Below are positions 38,364-44,013 of a DNA stretch of 44,013 nt, one piece after another; positions within the stretch are counted from its first letter, which is position 1, and the number at the start of each line of letters is the position of its first letter. Origin of the DNA: a virus. Location: IMG/VR virus record IMGVR_UViG_3300020054_000001, positions 1-44,013 of that record; one strand, written 5' to 3'. The translations under genes were made by a program, and so were the position numbers. Under the pieces are notes generated by a model, which was not told the DNA's origin, ran no database searches, and saw only the letters and a list, made by a program, of their open reading frames with translations.

Positions 38364-38771
38364 ATGAGCAACACGATCATCATCACCGGCAACCTCGGGC
38401 GAGACCCCGAGCGCCAGCGGGAAGGCGCGGGACCCGTGATCTTGAACCTCGCGGACTCCGTGGGCTTCGGGGACCGGAAGACCACCACATGGCGGCGTGT
38501 CGCCGTCTGGGGCAAGACCGGGGACTACTGCCTCACCGCCCTGTCCAAGGGCGACCTCGTCACCGTGACGGGCGAGGAGAGCCAGAGGGTGTGGACGGAC
38601 AAGGAGGGGAAGGAGCGCACCACCTCCGAGGTGAACGCCCGAGCCGTGGACGGCCCCTTCCGCCGAGTGACCCGCGAGGAGCGGGGAGGCTACTCCGCCG
38701 CGGGGGACCGCTCGAAGCCAGCCGGATACAGCGGCGGCGGATTCGCGGACGGCGACGACATCCCGTTCTAG
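38364..38771 (+). CDS. ssb: Single-stranded DNA-binding protein
   Basis: 135 aa. N-terminal OB fold (NTIIITGNLGRDPERQ, TTTWRRVAVWGKTGDYC, LSKGDLVTVTGEESQRVWTDKEGK in parts), a Gly/Ser/Arg linker and the acidic tip DDIPF used by SSBs to recruit repair and replication proteins. Strong AGGAGGAGAC ribosome site. Shorter than bacterial SSBs, as usual for phages. Confidence 0.93.
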   Translation: MSNTIIITGNLGRDPERQREGAGPVILNLADSVGFGDRKTTTWRRVAVWGKTGDYCLTALSKGDLVTVTGEESQRVWTDKEGKERTTSEVNARAVDGPFRRVTREERGGYSAAGDRSKPAGYSGGGFADGDDIPF

Positions 38772-38779
38772 GACGACTT

Positions 38780-38844
38780 GCGCGCGGCATCTCTCTCCAT
38801 CCGACACCGCGCGCCCGGGGTGGGGGCTTCGGCCCTCGCCCCGG
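38780..38844 (+). promoter_or_regulatory. Two tandem hairpins after ssb, one with a UUCG loop
   Basis: First: GCGCGCGG (38780-38787) with CCGCGCGC (38807-38814), loop containing CTCTCTCC, complementary to GGAGAGAG-type ribosome sites. Second: 13-pair stem 38815-38827 / 38832-38844 around TTCG, then TTTGGAGGGAGG. Contiguous and very stable; likely mRNA stability or attenuation. Confidence 0.75.
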
Positions 38845-38861
38845 TTTGGAGGGAGGACACG

Positions 38862-39245
38862 ATGACGAGAGAAGAAGAGACCGCCCGCTTCATCGAGGTC
38901 TGGAATCAGGCCCAGAGCGTGGCCGAGGTGGCCGAGCACTTCGGAGTCGAGCCCATCTCCGCCCGCCGTCGTGCGTTCCGCTGGAGGCGTCGAGGGCTTG
39001 ACGTGAAGCACATGCCACTCACGGACCAACTGGGACCGGGGCTCCCCGTCCTCCGCAAGGGGATGAGGGTCCGCCACGGGGAGAGGCTCGGGACGGTGAT
39101 CAAGCCTCGGGTCAAGCGCACCGAAACACGGGGCGAAGTGACCCTGATCCGGTGGGATGACGGGACGATGGGAGAGACCACGAGACGAGGGAGGATCGGC
39201 GGGCGGGCCTGGATCGGTGACGACTACCTGGAGATCGTCGAGTGA
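38862..39245 (+). CDS. HTH protein between ssb and resolvase
   Basis: 127 aa from the ATG at 38862 next to GGAGGGAGGACACG. Residues about 20-45 (SVAEVAEHFGVEPISARRRAFRWRRRG in parts) look like a helix-turn-helix with a very basic recognition helix; the rest forms a small beta barrel (LRKGMRVRHGERLGTVIKPR, EVTLIRWDDGTMGETT). Possibly a DNA-binding recombination or regulatory factor. The upstream 28-residue extension lies in the hairpin region and is rejected. Confidence 0.72.
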   Translation: MTREEETARFIEVWNQAQSVAEVAEHFGVEPISARRRAFRWRRRGLDVKHMPLTDQLGPGLPVLRKGMRVRHGERLGTVIKPRVKRTETRGEVTLIRWDDGTMGETTRRGRIGGRAWIGDDYLEIVE

Positions 39246-39649
39246 TCTACCGGGCCACCATCCCAGGCGAGCCGGTCCCGAAGGGACGCCCCAGGCTCGG
39301 ACGCAATGGCCGCACATACACCCCCACCAAGACCCTGGCTTGGGAGAAGGCCGCGGCGTGGGCGATCCGGGAGAGCATCCCCGATAGCGGTCTGGACGAG
39401 CCCCTGGAGCTAGTCGTGGATGTGTACTGCTCTAGGCCCAAGGCGCACTCCAGGCGGCGGCGTATGGCGCGGGAGATCAAGCCCACGAAGCCCGACGCGG
39501 ACAACTATGGAAAGGCCGTGTGCGATGCCTTGGAGAAGTCAGGGGTGATCGTGAACGACTCGCGGATCTGGTCCCTCACCGTGCGGAAGTGGTGGACTGC
39601 TCCCCATGAGGAGCCCAGGGTGGAGGTGGTCCTGACCCGCTCGGTGTGA
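39242..39649 (+). CDS. rusA: RusA-family Holliday junction resolvase
   Basis: 135 aa from a GTG overlapping the previous stop (GTGA). N-terminal KGRPRLG, a basic patch (KAHSRRRR) and catalytic aspartates D85, D87 and D106 in KPDADNYGK ... VIVNDSRIW; their spacing (2, then 19) equals the known D70, D72, D91 of E. coli RusA. Cleaves recombination or packaging junctions. Last gene of the recombination operon. Confidence 0.92.
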   Translation: MIYRATIPGEPVPKGRPRLGRNGRTYTPTKTLAWEKAAAWAIRESIPDSGLDEPLELVVDVYCSRPKAHSRRRRMAREIKPTKPDADNYGKAVCDALEKSGVIVNDSRIWSLTVRKWWTAPHEEPRVEVVLTRSV

Positions 39650-39677
39650 CTTTCTTTCTGTTTTTTCTCTTTTGCGC

Positions 39678-39751
39678 TTGCGCTCTGATTCGGCTTCCCT
39701 GTATAAAGAGAGTGTCAGCGGGACACAACGTCCCCGGAGGAGAGAGAAGCC
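39678..39751 (+). promoter_or_regulatory. Type A promoter with leader hairpin
   Basis: -35 TTGCGC (39678-39683), 18-bp spacer, -10 TATAAA (39702-39707), T-rich tract upstream. Leader stem GGGAC-ACAAC-GTCCC then GGAGGAGAGAG. Confidence 0.9.
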
Positions 39752-39952
39752 ATGATCAAGAACCGCCTGGACCTTCGCGACTTTGCCAACACCGACGAGG
39801 ATTCGGCTGACGCCATCCGGCGAGCCGACGCCGAGGGGTGGGGCCTCAACCTCTACGCCGACCCCGAGCAGGACGGCGCGGAACTCGTGGACATTGACGA
39901 CGCGATCGATGCCGCGCGCATCGACTCCGGCCTCGTCTACCTCACGCGGTAG
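39752..39952 (+). CDS. Small acidic orphan protein
   Basis: 66 aa, very acidic (MIKNRLDLRDFANTDEDSAD). Helix (SADAIRRADAEGWG) followed by short strands and a second acidic helix (DIDDAIDAARIDSG). Acidic DNA-mimic or anti-host roles are common for such early phage proteins, but unproven here. First gene of a small plus-strand operon. Ribosome site GGAGGAGAGAG. Confidence 0.75.
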   Translation: MIKNRLDLRDFANTDEDSADAIRRADAEGWGLNLYADPEQDGAELVDIDDAIDAARIDSGLVYLTR

Positions 39953-39967
39953 GAGGAGAGAGAAGCC

Positions 39968-40177
39968 ATGACCACGATCGACACCATCACCGACGAGCAG
40001 ATCATCACCCTTGGCGAGGAGGCGGGGTGCGCTGGCGACCTTGCGATGGTGGCTATCTGCGAACGAGCCATCGACGGAGACGACGAGGCGCGGGCCGAGT
40101 GCGTTGAGGTCATCCGAGACGCCGAGGCCCAGCGGGAGCCCGAGAACCGAGACTTCGATCTGGTGTGGGGAGACTGA
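39968..40177 (+). CDS. Small acidic helical protein
   Basis: 69 aa, starts MTTIDTITDEQIITLGEEAG. The pattern ITDEQI..L..EAG.AGD..MVAIC.RA..GD..A...C is one I associate with widespread small phage proteins of unknown function. Ribosome site AGGAGGAGAGAG. Second gene of the operon. Confidence 0.78.
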   Translation: MTTIDTITDEQIITLGEEAGCAGDLAMVAICERAIDGDDEARAECVEVIRDAEAQREPENRDFDLVWGD

Positions 40178-40494
40178 TGATCGTCCGCGACGAAGAGACC
40201 GCCGCCCTAGTCCTCGACGGCTCCCGGAGGCGGGTCTTCCAGCGGGTGCGGGCGGTGGTGGGTCCTGAGATATGCCCCACCGTCTCCGCGGCTCAGATGG
40301 CTCTGATCCAGAGCGGGGCGGATGATGTGGCCTTGGAGCTAGGGACCGCCGCGGCCACCACCCACCACCTACGCCACGCCCTCGTGGCGGCTCTCATGCG
40401 TCTCCGGGACCCCTCGGGGCCATGCCCGAACTGCGGAGAGCCCTGGGACGCCCACAACGCCAAGTGCCACCTTGGGAGGCTCCTCGGTGTCTAG
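40177..40494 (+). CDS. Orphan protein with C-terminal zinc motif
   Basis: 105 aa from the ATG at 40177, overlapping the previous stop as TGATG. Helix-rich body (QMALIQSGADDVALELGTAA in parts, HHLRHALVAALMRL), ending in CPNCGEPWDAHNAKCH, a three-Cys/His zinc-binding-like tip. Function unknown. Confidence 0.72.
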   Translation: MIVRDEETAALVLDGSRRRVFQRVRAVVGPEICPTVSAAQMALIQSGADDVALELGTAAATTHHLRHALVAALMRLRDPSGPCPNCGEPWDAHNAKCHLGRLLGV

Positions 40495-40687
40495 TTGGAT
40501 CATCGTCAAGGCGTCCCGGATCCCGAAACGCCCCACCACCTCGCACGCCTACCAAGGCCCCACGGCCAGGATCGCGGGTGTAGAGCCTGGGAGGGTGTAC
40601 GACACCCGCGAGGGAGCCCAGAGGGACGCGGTCAAGCTTGCCTCGTGGAACCGGTGCGGGTTCGTGGTGGTCGAGGTGAACCAATGA
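40487..40687 (+). CDS. Small basic protein
   Basis: 66 aa from the GTG at 40487 (reads MSSWIIVKASRIPKRPTTSH), with GGGAGGC upstream inside the previous gene. Beta-type: IVKASR, ARIAGVEPGRVYDT, CGFVVVEV. Overlaps neighbours at both ends. Function unknown. Confidence 0.65.
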   Translation: MSSWIIVKASRIPKRPTTSHAYQGPTARIAGVEPGRVYDTREGAQRDAVKLASWNRCGFVVVEVNQ

Positions 40688-40698
40688 ATGGAGGAGAC

Positions 40699-41121
40699 AT
40701 GACTAACGACGAATCGAAGGCGCTCGGGCTGCGGGCGATGGCGGCGGGGATGGAGTGGACGCGAGGCTGTCTTGACGGTTCAACCGGCATGACCGTGCTG
40801 GCCGCTTGGCACATCGGAGGCAGCACCGCCGCGATGGCTGCGTTCGGGTTGCACCAAAGCCACACGATCAGCCTGTGGCAGCAATCCAACCTCGGCTGGC
40901 CTGATCTCCGCGACCCCGCGACCCTGGGCGTGCTACTGGCCCAAGTGCGGGAGGCGTGGGAGCCGCATCGGGGCTCCGATTGCATAGCCAGCACGATGCA
41001 CACCGGCACCGGCTGGGGTGTTCGCGCCCGATACGGATCTGAGGGGCTCGCGACCATTGTGGAATGCACCCACGAAACCGAAGCCGAGGCCCTCGTCGCC
41101 GCGCTGGAGTCCGCGAACTAA
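40699..41121 (+). CDS. Orphan protein, last gene of the plus-strand operon
   Basis: 140 aa from the ATG at 40699 next to GGAGGAGAC; an ATG at 40684 overlapping the previous stop (ATGA) would add five residues and is also possible. The protein has Ala/Gly/Trp-rich helices (LRAMAAGMEWTRGCL) and ends in EAEALVAALESAN. Its stop overlaps the stop of the convergent lysis operon. No family recognised. Confidence 0.7.
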   Translation: MTNDESKALGLRAMAAGMEWTRGCLDGSTGMTVLAAWHIGGSTAAMAAFGLHQSHTISLWQQSNLGWPDLRDPATLGVLLAQVREAWEPHRGSDCIASTMHTGTGWGVRARYGSEGLATIVECTHETEAEALVAALESAN

Positions 41122-41582
41122 CGCCCCAAGGGGTCTTCGTCCCTAGCTCGCTCGCGTCTCGCCTCTCCTACGTCGTGGAGCCTCTCTAGGGCGTAGATCC
41201 GCTGGCGGTCCTCCCACGCCTTCTCCCTGATGTCCGAGATCGTGGGGGGCTTCTCCGCCGCCTGATGGACCTCCCCTCGGAGTGCGTCCACCTCGGCGCG
41301 GCATACCTCCTCCGCGGCTTTCGTCGCGATGTCCGCCACGGCGCGCGAGATCGCCGTCTCCTCGTCTCTGACCATCGAGCCCACCCACCGGTCCGCCTCC
41401 ATAGTCAGGACGCCTATGGCAGCGGCTACGAGCGTCAGCGTGCCCTTGTCCACGCTGGCGAGCACAGCCCACGGACCGCCCGCGGGCGGCGGGGCCTTGC
41501 TCGGCGCACCCCTACGGGCGTCGATGGCGTCCCGAGCCGCCTCCACCGCGATCGTGAGTGTGTCTTCTGGCTCCTCGCTCAT
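41118..41582 (-). CDS. Membrane protein at end of lysis block
   Basis: 154 aa. One hydrophobic segment (GTLTLVAAAIGVLTM, about 46-60) and a long charged helical C-terminal half (EVDALRGEVHQAAEKPP and on) typical of a periplasmic or cytoplasmic coiled coil. It follows the endolysin without a gap, the position of spanin genes in many phages, but there is no lipobox and no clear signal peptide. Possible spanin component; otherwise a membrane-attached protein of unknown role. Confidence 0.6.
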   Translation of the reverse strand: MSEEPEDTLTIAVEAARDAIDARRGAPSKAPPPAGGPWAVLASVDKGTLTLVAAAIGVLTMEADRWVGSMVRDEETAISRAVADIATKAAEEVCRAEVDALRGEVHQAAEKPPTISDIREKAWEDRQRIYALERLHDVGEARRERARDEDPLGR

Positions 41583-42113
41583 TCACGCCACCCTCCACCT
41601 CTGCCTCATCTCCGCGTCGATCTGAGGGAGGCCGAGGTGGCTCGGTGAGCCCTCTTGGGGTTGCTGGATGTGGACCGGGTCCCCGATGCTCGCTAGGGAG
41701 CGGAGGCCGAGGGTCTCAGCCTCCTCCGCGTAGACCCTGTACCCCTGGACCCCGTGGTGAGTCGCTCCCGCGTCCCACTCCGCCGCGCCGTCCACGAGCC
41801 AATAGCAGTCGAGCGCAAGCCCCCACTGATGCCAGGAGAGGCCGGGGATCGCGTTGGTCGCCCATCGTCCGCTCTGCGGTCCCGCGTCGAGGATGCACTG
41901 GGCGAGGTACGGAGCCCCCGCGGCCTTTAGCTCCTCCACCTTGCGCTGGACCTCCGCGGAAGATCGGGACTGCCGCCAGAGAGCCCCTTGATCCACCGGA
42001 TGGCGGGCCGTGAAGAACGGACGCATCTCCACGCCCCGGGATTTGCAGGCACTGAGCACCCGGTAGCAGACCTCGCGGAACTCTGGATCCAAGGCTCCCA
42101 TGTCACGGCTCAT
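41583..42113 (-). CDS. M15-type endolysin
   Basis: 176 aa from the ATG at 42113 (overlap with the previous stop). Zinc peptidase pattern of the VanY/M15C L-Ala-D-Glu or D-Ala carboxypeptidase type: H95 and D102 in SWHQWGLALD, acidic residues between, and H148 in GDPVHIQ. N-terminal HPVDQGALWRQSRS is also typical. No cell-wall-binding domain. Cuts peptidoglycan peptides at the end of infection, after membrane permeabilisation by the upstream holin genes. Confidence 0.88.
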   Translation of the reverse strand: MSRDMGALDPEFREVCYRVLSACKSRGVEMRPFFTARHPVDQGALWRQSRSSAEVQRKVEELKAAGAPYLAQCILDAGPQSGRWATNAIPGLSWHQWGLALDCYWLVDGAAEWDAGATHHGVQGYRVYAEEAETLGLRSLASIGDPVHIQQPQEGSPSHLGLPQIDAEMRQRWRVA

Positions 42114-42547
42114 CGTCTCGCTCCCTCCACGGCCCATCCGACCCCAGCGCACGCCCCAAACCCCACCGCAGCACCCGCCGCGAAGTCCCGAGGCTTGCTC
42201 GCCCGGCACGTCTTGATGCCCTCCACGGTGGCAGCGTGGATCCGGTCCGCGAACCGCCGATCCTCATCCCTCCACCGGTAGCAGGCCACCAGAGCCCGGG
42301 AGGCGTCCTCATACGCCTCCACCGAGCGCGCGAACCCTTGACCCGCCAGGAGCCACCCATCGAAGGGGGCGGGGTCTCCCGCTAGTACCTTCGCCCGGTC
42401 CTTCACCACGTCCCGGAGGTCCTCGGGCTCATACCGGGTCACGTCCTCCCAGGGGATCGGGTCGATCAGCCGGTGACGACCCGCACCCGTCAGAGCCAGG
42501 ACCGAGACCGCCACGAGGACCCAGCGGAGATCGATCTGGACCGTCAT
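42110..42547 (-). CDS. Membrane protein of the lysis block
   Basis: 145 aa. N-terminal hydrophobic helix (RWVLVAVSVLALTGAG, about 8-23), a charged helical middle domain and a Gly/Ala-rich hydrophobic end (FAAGAAVGFGACAGVGWAV). Might span both membranes, as spanins do, but the N-terminal segment has no lipobox Cys. Overlaps both neighbours (ATGA). Role in lysis is inferred from position only. Confidence 0.6.
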   Translation of the reverse strand: MTVQIDLRWVLVAVSVLALTGAGRHRLIDPIPWEDVTRYEPEDLRDVVKDRAKVLAGDPAPFDGWLLAGQGFARSVEAYEDASRALVACYRWRDEDRRFADRIHAATVEGIKTCRASKPRDFAAGAAVGFGACAGVGWAVEGARR

Positions 42548-42906
42548 CCGAGCGGATCCGCCCCGAGCGCCTGTGCGCGTCTCTCGCGGTCTTTCGCATC
42601 CTCGGGGGGTGCTGACTCGACGGACTCACCCAAAGCCTCTGAGGCGCGCTCTGAGGCCCTCTCCTGGCGGCTCTCGGTCTGGCGGGTCTCCACCGCTGCC
42701 GCCTCTCGGTGATCTTCGATCGCCTCGGTGGCCTCGTCCCGGGCGGCGCTCCTCCGCTGCGCGGAGCGCACACCCACAGCACCCGCGAGTACAGCGGCCA
42801 CAGCCTCCACCACGAAGCCCCGAAGGGGCGGGACGAGGACGAGAAGCAGGAGGACGCCAGCCGCCGCCACGGTGGCCCAGAAGTACCAGGGCAGGGGGCG
42901 GCTCAC
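42544..42906 (-). CDS. Holin-like membrane protein with charged tail
   Basis: 120 aa from a GTG that overlaps the previous stop (GTGA). Two hydrophobic segments (FWATVAAAGVLLLLVLV and GFVVEAVAAVLAGAVGV) separated by a short loop, then a long Glu/Arg-rich helical tail. Two-helix topology with a charged end fits a class II holin or an antiholin-like protein. Confidence 0.68.
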   Translation of the reverse strand: MSRPLPWYFWATVAAAGVLLLLVLVPPLRGFVVEAVAAVLAGAVGVRSAQRRSAARDEATEAIEDHREAAAVETRQTESRQERASERASEALGESVESAPPEDAKDRERRAQALGADPLG

Positions 42907-43133
42907 TGGGGCGGCTCCTCGACGGGTGGAGACCCGCTCGGGCGCTCCGTCTCCCCGGAGATGTACCGGCTCCCGAGGTATGCAGCACCACCGACGAACG
43001 CGGCATAGATCCCGGCGATCTCCACGCTGGAGTCCTTCGCCAAGACGCACCCGGAGACGGCGATCACCATCCCGATGAACTTGAGCCTCCGGGACTCCTT
43101 CTCCGTGTCCTTGCGCTTGCTGGTGGTCCTCAT
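42903..43133 (-). CDS. Holin
   Basis: 76 aa: basic N-terminus (MRTTSKRKDTEKESRRLK), two predicted membrane helices (FIGMVIAVSGCVLA, IAGIYAAFVGGAAYLG) and a Pro/Glu tail, the size and layout of a class II holin. First gene of the lysis block, with coupled downstream genes. No promoter of either family is visible upstream; it may depend on read-through of the UUCG terminator before it. Confidence 0.72.
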   Translation of the reverse strand: MRTTSKRKDTEKESRRLKFIGMVIAVSGCVLAKDSSVEIAGIYAAFVGGAAYLGSRYISGETERPSGSPPVEEPPQ

Positions 43134-43172
43134 GCGGCGGAGGGTACCACCCGAGGATCTGGCCCAAGCAAG

Positions 43173-43191
43173 AAACCCCGCCGAAGCGGGG
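43173..43191 (-). terminator. Intrinsic terminator with UUCG tetraloop
   Basis: Minus strand: CCCCGC-TTCG-GCGGGG followed by TTTCTT. Very stable short stem after the gene at 43217; incomplete T-run may allow read-through into the lysis genes. Confidence 0.85.
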
Positions 43192-43216
43192 TCCCTGCGG
43201 GGGCGCTAGCTCAGGG

Positions 43217-43612
43217 TCATCGGGCGATACCCGCCTGGAAATCGGCCAGCTCACGGGCGAGGTCAGCGCCCGGGTGCAGCGCCTCCCGGACGGTGTAGGT
43301 ATCGCAGAAGCGGTAAGCCACCGCCTCGGCAGCGTCAGCCCACTCGGCGGGGGTCGGCTCGCGCTCGGTCACGACCTCATCGTTACCGCAGAGCGGGCCA
43401 CCGACCACACCGACCACAACCTCAAGGTCGGCGCGGTAGTGAGCCTCCTCGCGGGCGAGGTCAGCGAACTCCGCGCCGCTGATCTCCTCCCGGTAGGCCA
43501 CCGCCAGCGCGCGGCGGTAAAGGGCGAGGGCCGCACGGTAACGGGTGCGCGGGTCGGCCTTGACGTGACCCTTGCCCCAGCGGGGAGCGGCGGTGTTGAG
43601 TGCGTTGTTCAT
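43217..43612 (-). CDS. Orphan protein with type A promoter, upstream of lysis block
   Basis: 131 aa from the ATG at 43612 (MNNALNTAAPRWGKGHVKAD). Predominantly helical with Tyr-rich stretches (RYRAALALYRRALAVAYREE, AEFADLAREEAHYRADLE) and an acidic end (ALHPGADLARELADF). Expressed from a type A promoter divergent from the two-HTH gene. The extension to 43708 would run through the promoter. Family unknown. Confidence 0.75.
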   Translation of the reverse strand: MNNALNTAAPRWGKGHVKADPRTRYRAALALYRRALAVAYREEISGAEFADLAREEAHYRADLEVVVGVVGGPLCGNDEVVTEREPTPAEWADAAEAVAYRFCDTYTVREALHPGADLARELADFQAGIAR

Positions 43613-43689
43613 GTTGTCTCCGTGTCGTTTGTTGTTGTGTCCCGCTGACACTCTTTTTATACCCACTCCCGTTCCGATGGCGCAAGTGG
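43613..43689 (-). promoter_or_regulatory. Type A promoter (divergent pair, leftward)
   Basis: Minus strand: -35 TTGCGC (43685-43680), 18-bp spacer, -10 TATAAA (43661-43656). Leader lacks the usual perfect stem; GTGTC ... GACAC or TGTC-AGCGG-GACA pairing is possible. Diverges from the promoter of the two-HTH gene. Confidence 0.82.
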
Positions 43690-43731
43690 AAAAGTGAAAA
43701 AAGATCAAAAAAGACCGGGGGGCCTTTCCGC

Positions 43732-43792
43732 TTGCGCTTTTTCATCACTTGTGCGATATAAACCCGGTCGAATGTCCGACGAAGGAGGAGAG
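43732..43792 (+). promoter_or_regulatory. Type A promoter (divergent pair, rightward)
   Basis: TTTCCGCTTGCGC with -35 TTGCGC (43732-43737) and -10 TATAAA (43757-43762); the spacing of 19 is the longest in the family (18 if ATATAA is used). Leader has GAAGGAGGAGAG but no perfect hairpin. Confidence 0.75.
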
Positions 43793-44013
43793 ATGACGAA
43801 GCTAGGACGCCCGCCCGCTGTGCTCCCGGAGGGGTTGAACCCGTTCACGTTGCCCGCCTGGAGGGTGGCCGAGGAGGCGGGAGTCTCCGCCGCCACGGTT
43901 TACAAGTGGAGGCGCGAGAACCAGCACCTCAAGCCGCCCCCGGTGGAGAGGACCGCCAGGGATCGCAGGGGACGACCGGAGAAGACCCGGGACGAGTTCG
44001 CGGAATGGCTCGA
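43793..44013 (+). CDS. Two-HTH DNA-binding protein (N-terminal part, continues at 1)
   Basis: First 73 codons of the 119-aa protein completed at 1-266. Starts MTKLGRPPAVLPEGLNPFTL after GAAGGAGGAGAG. The first HTH (about residues 22-44, WRVAEEAGVSAATVYKWRRE) resembles MerR/Cro-type motifs, with a basic end. Because its own promoter belongs to the type A family and a second type A promoter diverges from it, this protein is a candidate regulator of that regulon. That is an inference from context; binding sites were not mapped. Confidence 0.85.
   Translation, partial: MTKLGRPPAVLPEGLNPFTLPAWRVAEEAGVSAATVYKWRRENQHLKPPPVERTARDRRGRPEKTRDEFAEWL
43887..44013. repeat. Terminal direct repeat (assembly overlap), right copy
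   Basis: Identical to 1-127; see the left copy for interpretation. Confidence 0.9.

Noticed and set aside
1-44013. Search for integrase, excisionase, CI repressor or attachment site
   Set aside because: No tyrosine or serine recombinase motif and no CI-like protease-HTH protein were found; small HTH/RHH proteins alone do not support lysogeny.
1-44013. Search for tRNA genes and reverse transcriptase / diversity-generating element
   Set aside because: No cloverleaf with a TTCRA arm and no YxDD reverse transcriptase motif were seen.

Overview
The window is a complete tailed-phage genome from a high-GC bacterial host, by eye about two-thirds G+C. The first and last 127 bases are identical (1-127 = 43887-44013), so this is a circular assembly of about 43,886 bp cut inside one gene. 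The virion genes describe a siphovirus: HK97-fold type head with Mu-like modules (portal/MuF fusion, Mu I-like protease/scaffold, DUF2190-type cement protein), a -1 frameshifted tail chaperone pair, a 660-residue tape measure, and no sheath or baseplate wedge genes. I see no integrase, excisionase or CI-like repressor, so a virulent lifestyle is likely but not proven. The host cannot be named from the sequence; the short endolysin without a wall-binding domain leans towards a Gram-negative host.

Layout. The minus strand from 24.6 kb down to 0.3 kb carries large terminase, small orphan genes, a 1,274-aa portal fusion, protease/scaffold, cement and major capsid proteins, neck, tail tube, chaperones, tape measure, tail tip and tail appendage genes. 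Two plus-strand cassettes (15.9-16.6 kb) interrupt the head genes in antisense. From 31.1 to 26.2 kb (minus) lie a zinc protein, a winged-helix-like protein, three DNA methyltransferases, a likely small terminase and a ribbon-helix-helix regulator. From 36.8 to 33.5 kb (minus) are small genes, a lambda O-like replication protein with an iteron-rich internal tract, and a DnaB-like helicase. From 36.9 to 39.6 kb (plus) is a recombination operon: ERF annealing protein, Gp157-like protein, SSB, HTH protein, RusA resolvase. Small plus-strand genes follow to 41.1 kb, then a minus-strand lysis block with two holin-like proteins, a third membrane protein, an M15-type endolysin and a further membrane protein. 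A two-HTH DNA-binding protein spans the assembly junction.

The most unusual feature is the expression system. Thirteen near-identical promoters (TTGCGC, 17-19 bp, TATAAA) are spread over both strands, each preceded by a T-rich tract. Nearly all make an mRNA that begins with a tiny hairpin directly upstream of a GGAGGAGAGA ribosome site; the stems vary with compensating changes. Five copies also carry an upstream motif whose CTCGCC lies exactly 22 nt from CCGCTTGCGC. A second hairpin family with a conserved GGCCT-N-GTA loop sits between cistrons at six places. A second promoter class (TTGACC/TTGTGC with TACAGT/TACTGT/TACATT, containing TGTACA) drives regulators and the recombination operon. 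Together these look like two coordinated phage regulons with built-in RNA elements.

Genes are tightly packed with ATGA, GTGA, TGATG and TAGTG overlaps, so most of each operon is probably translationally coupled. Function calls rest on motif recognition by eye; no database search was run.
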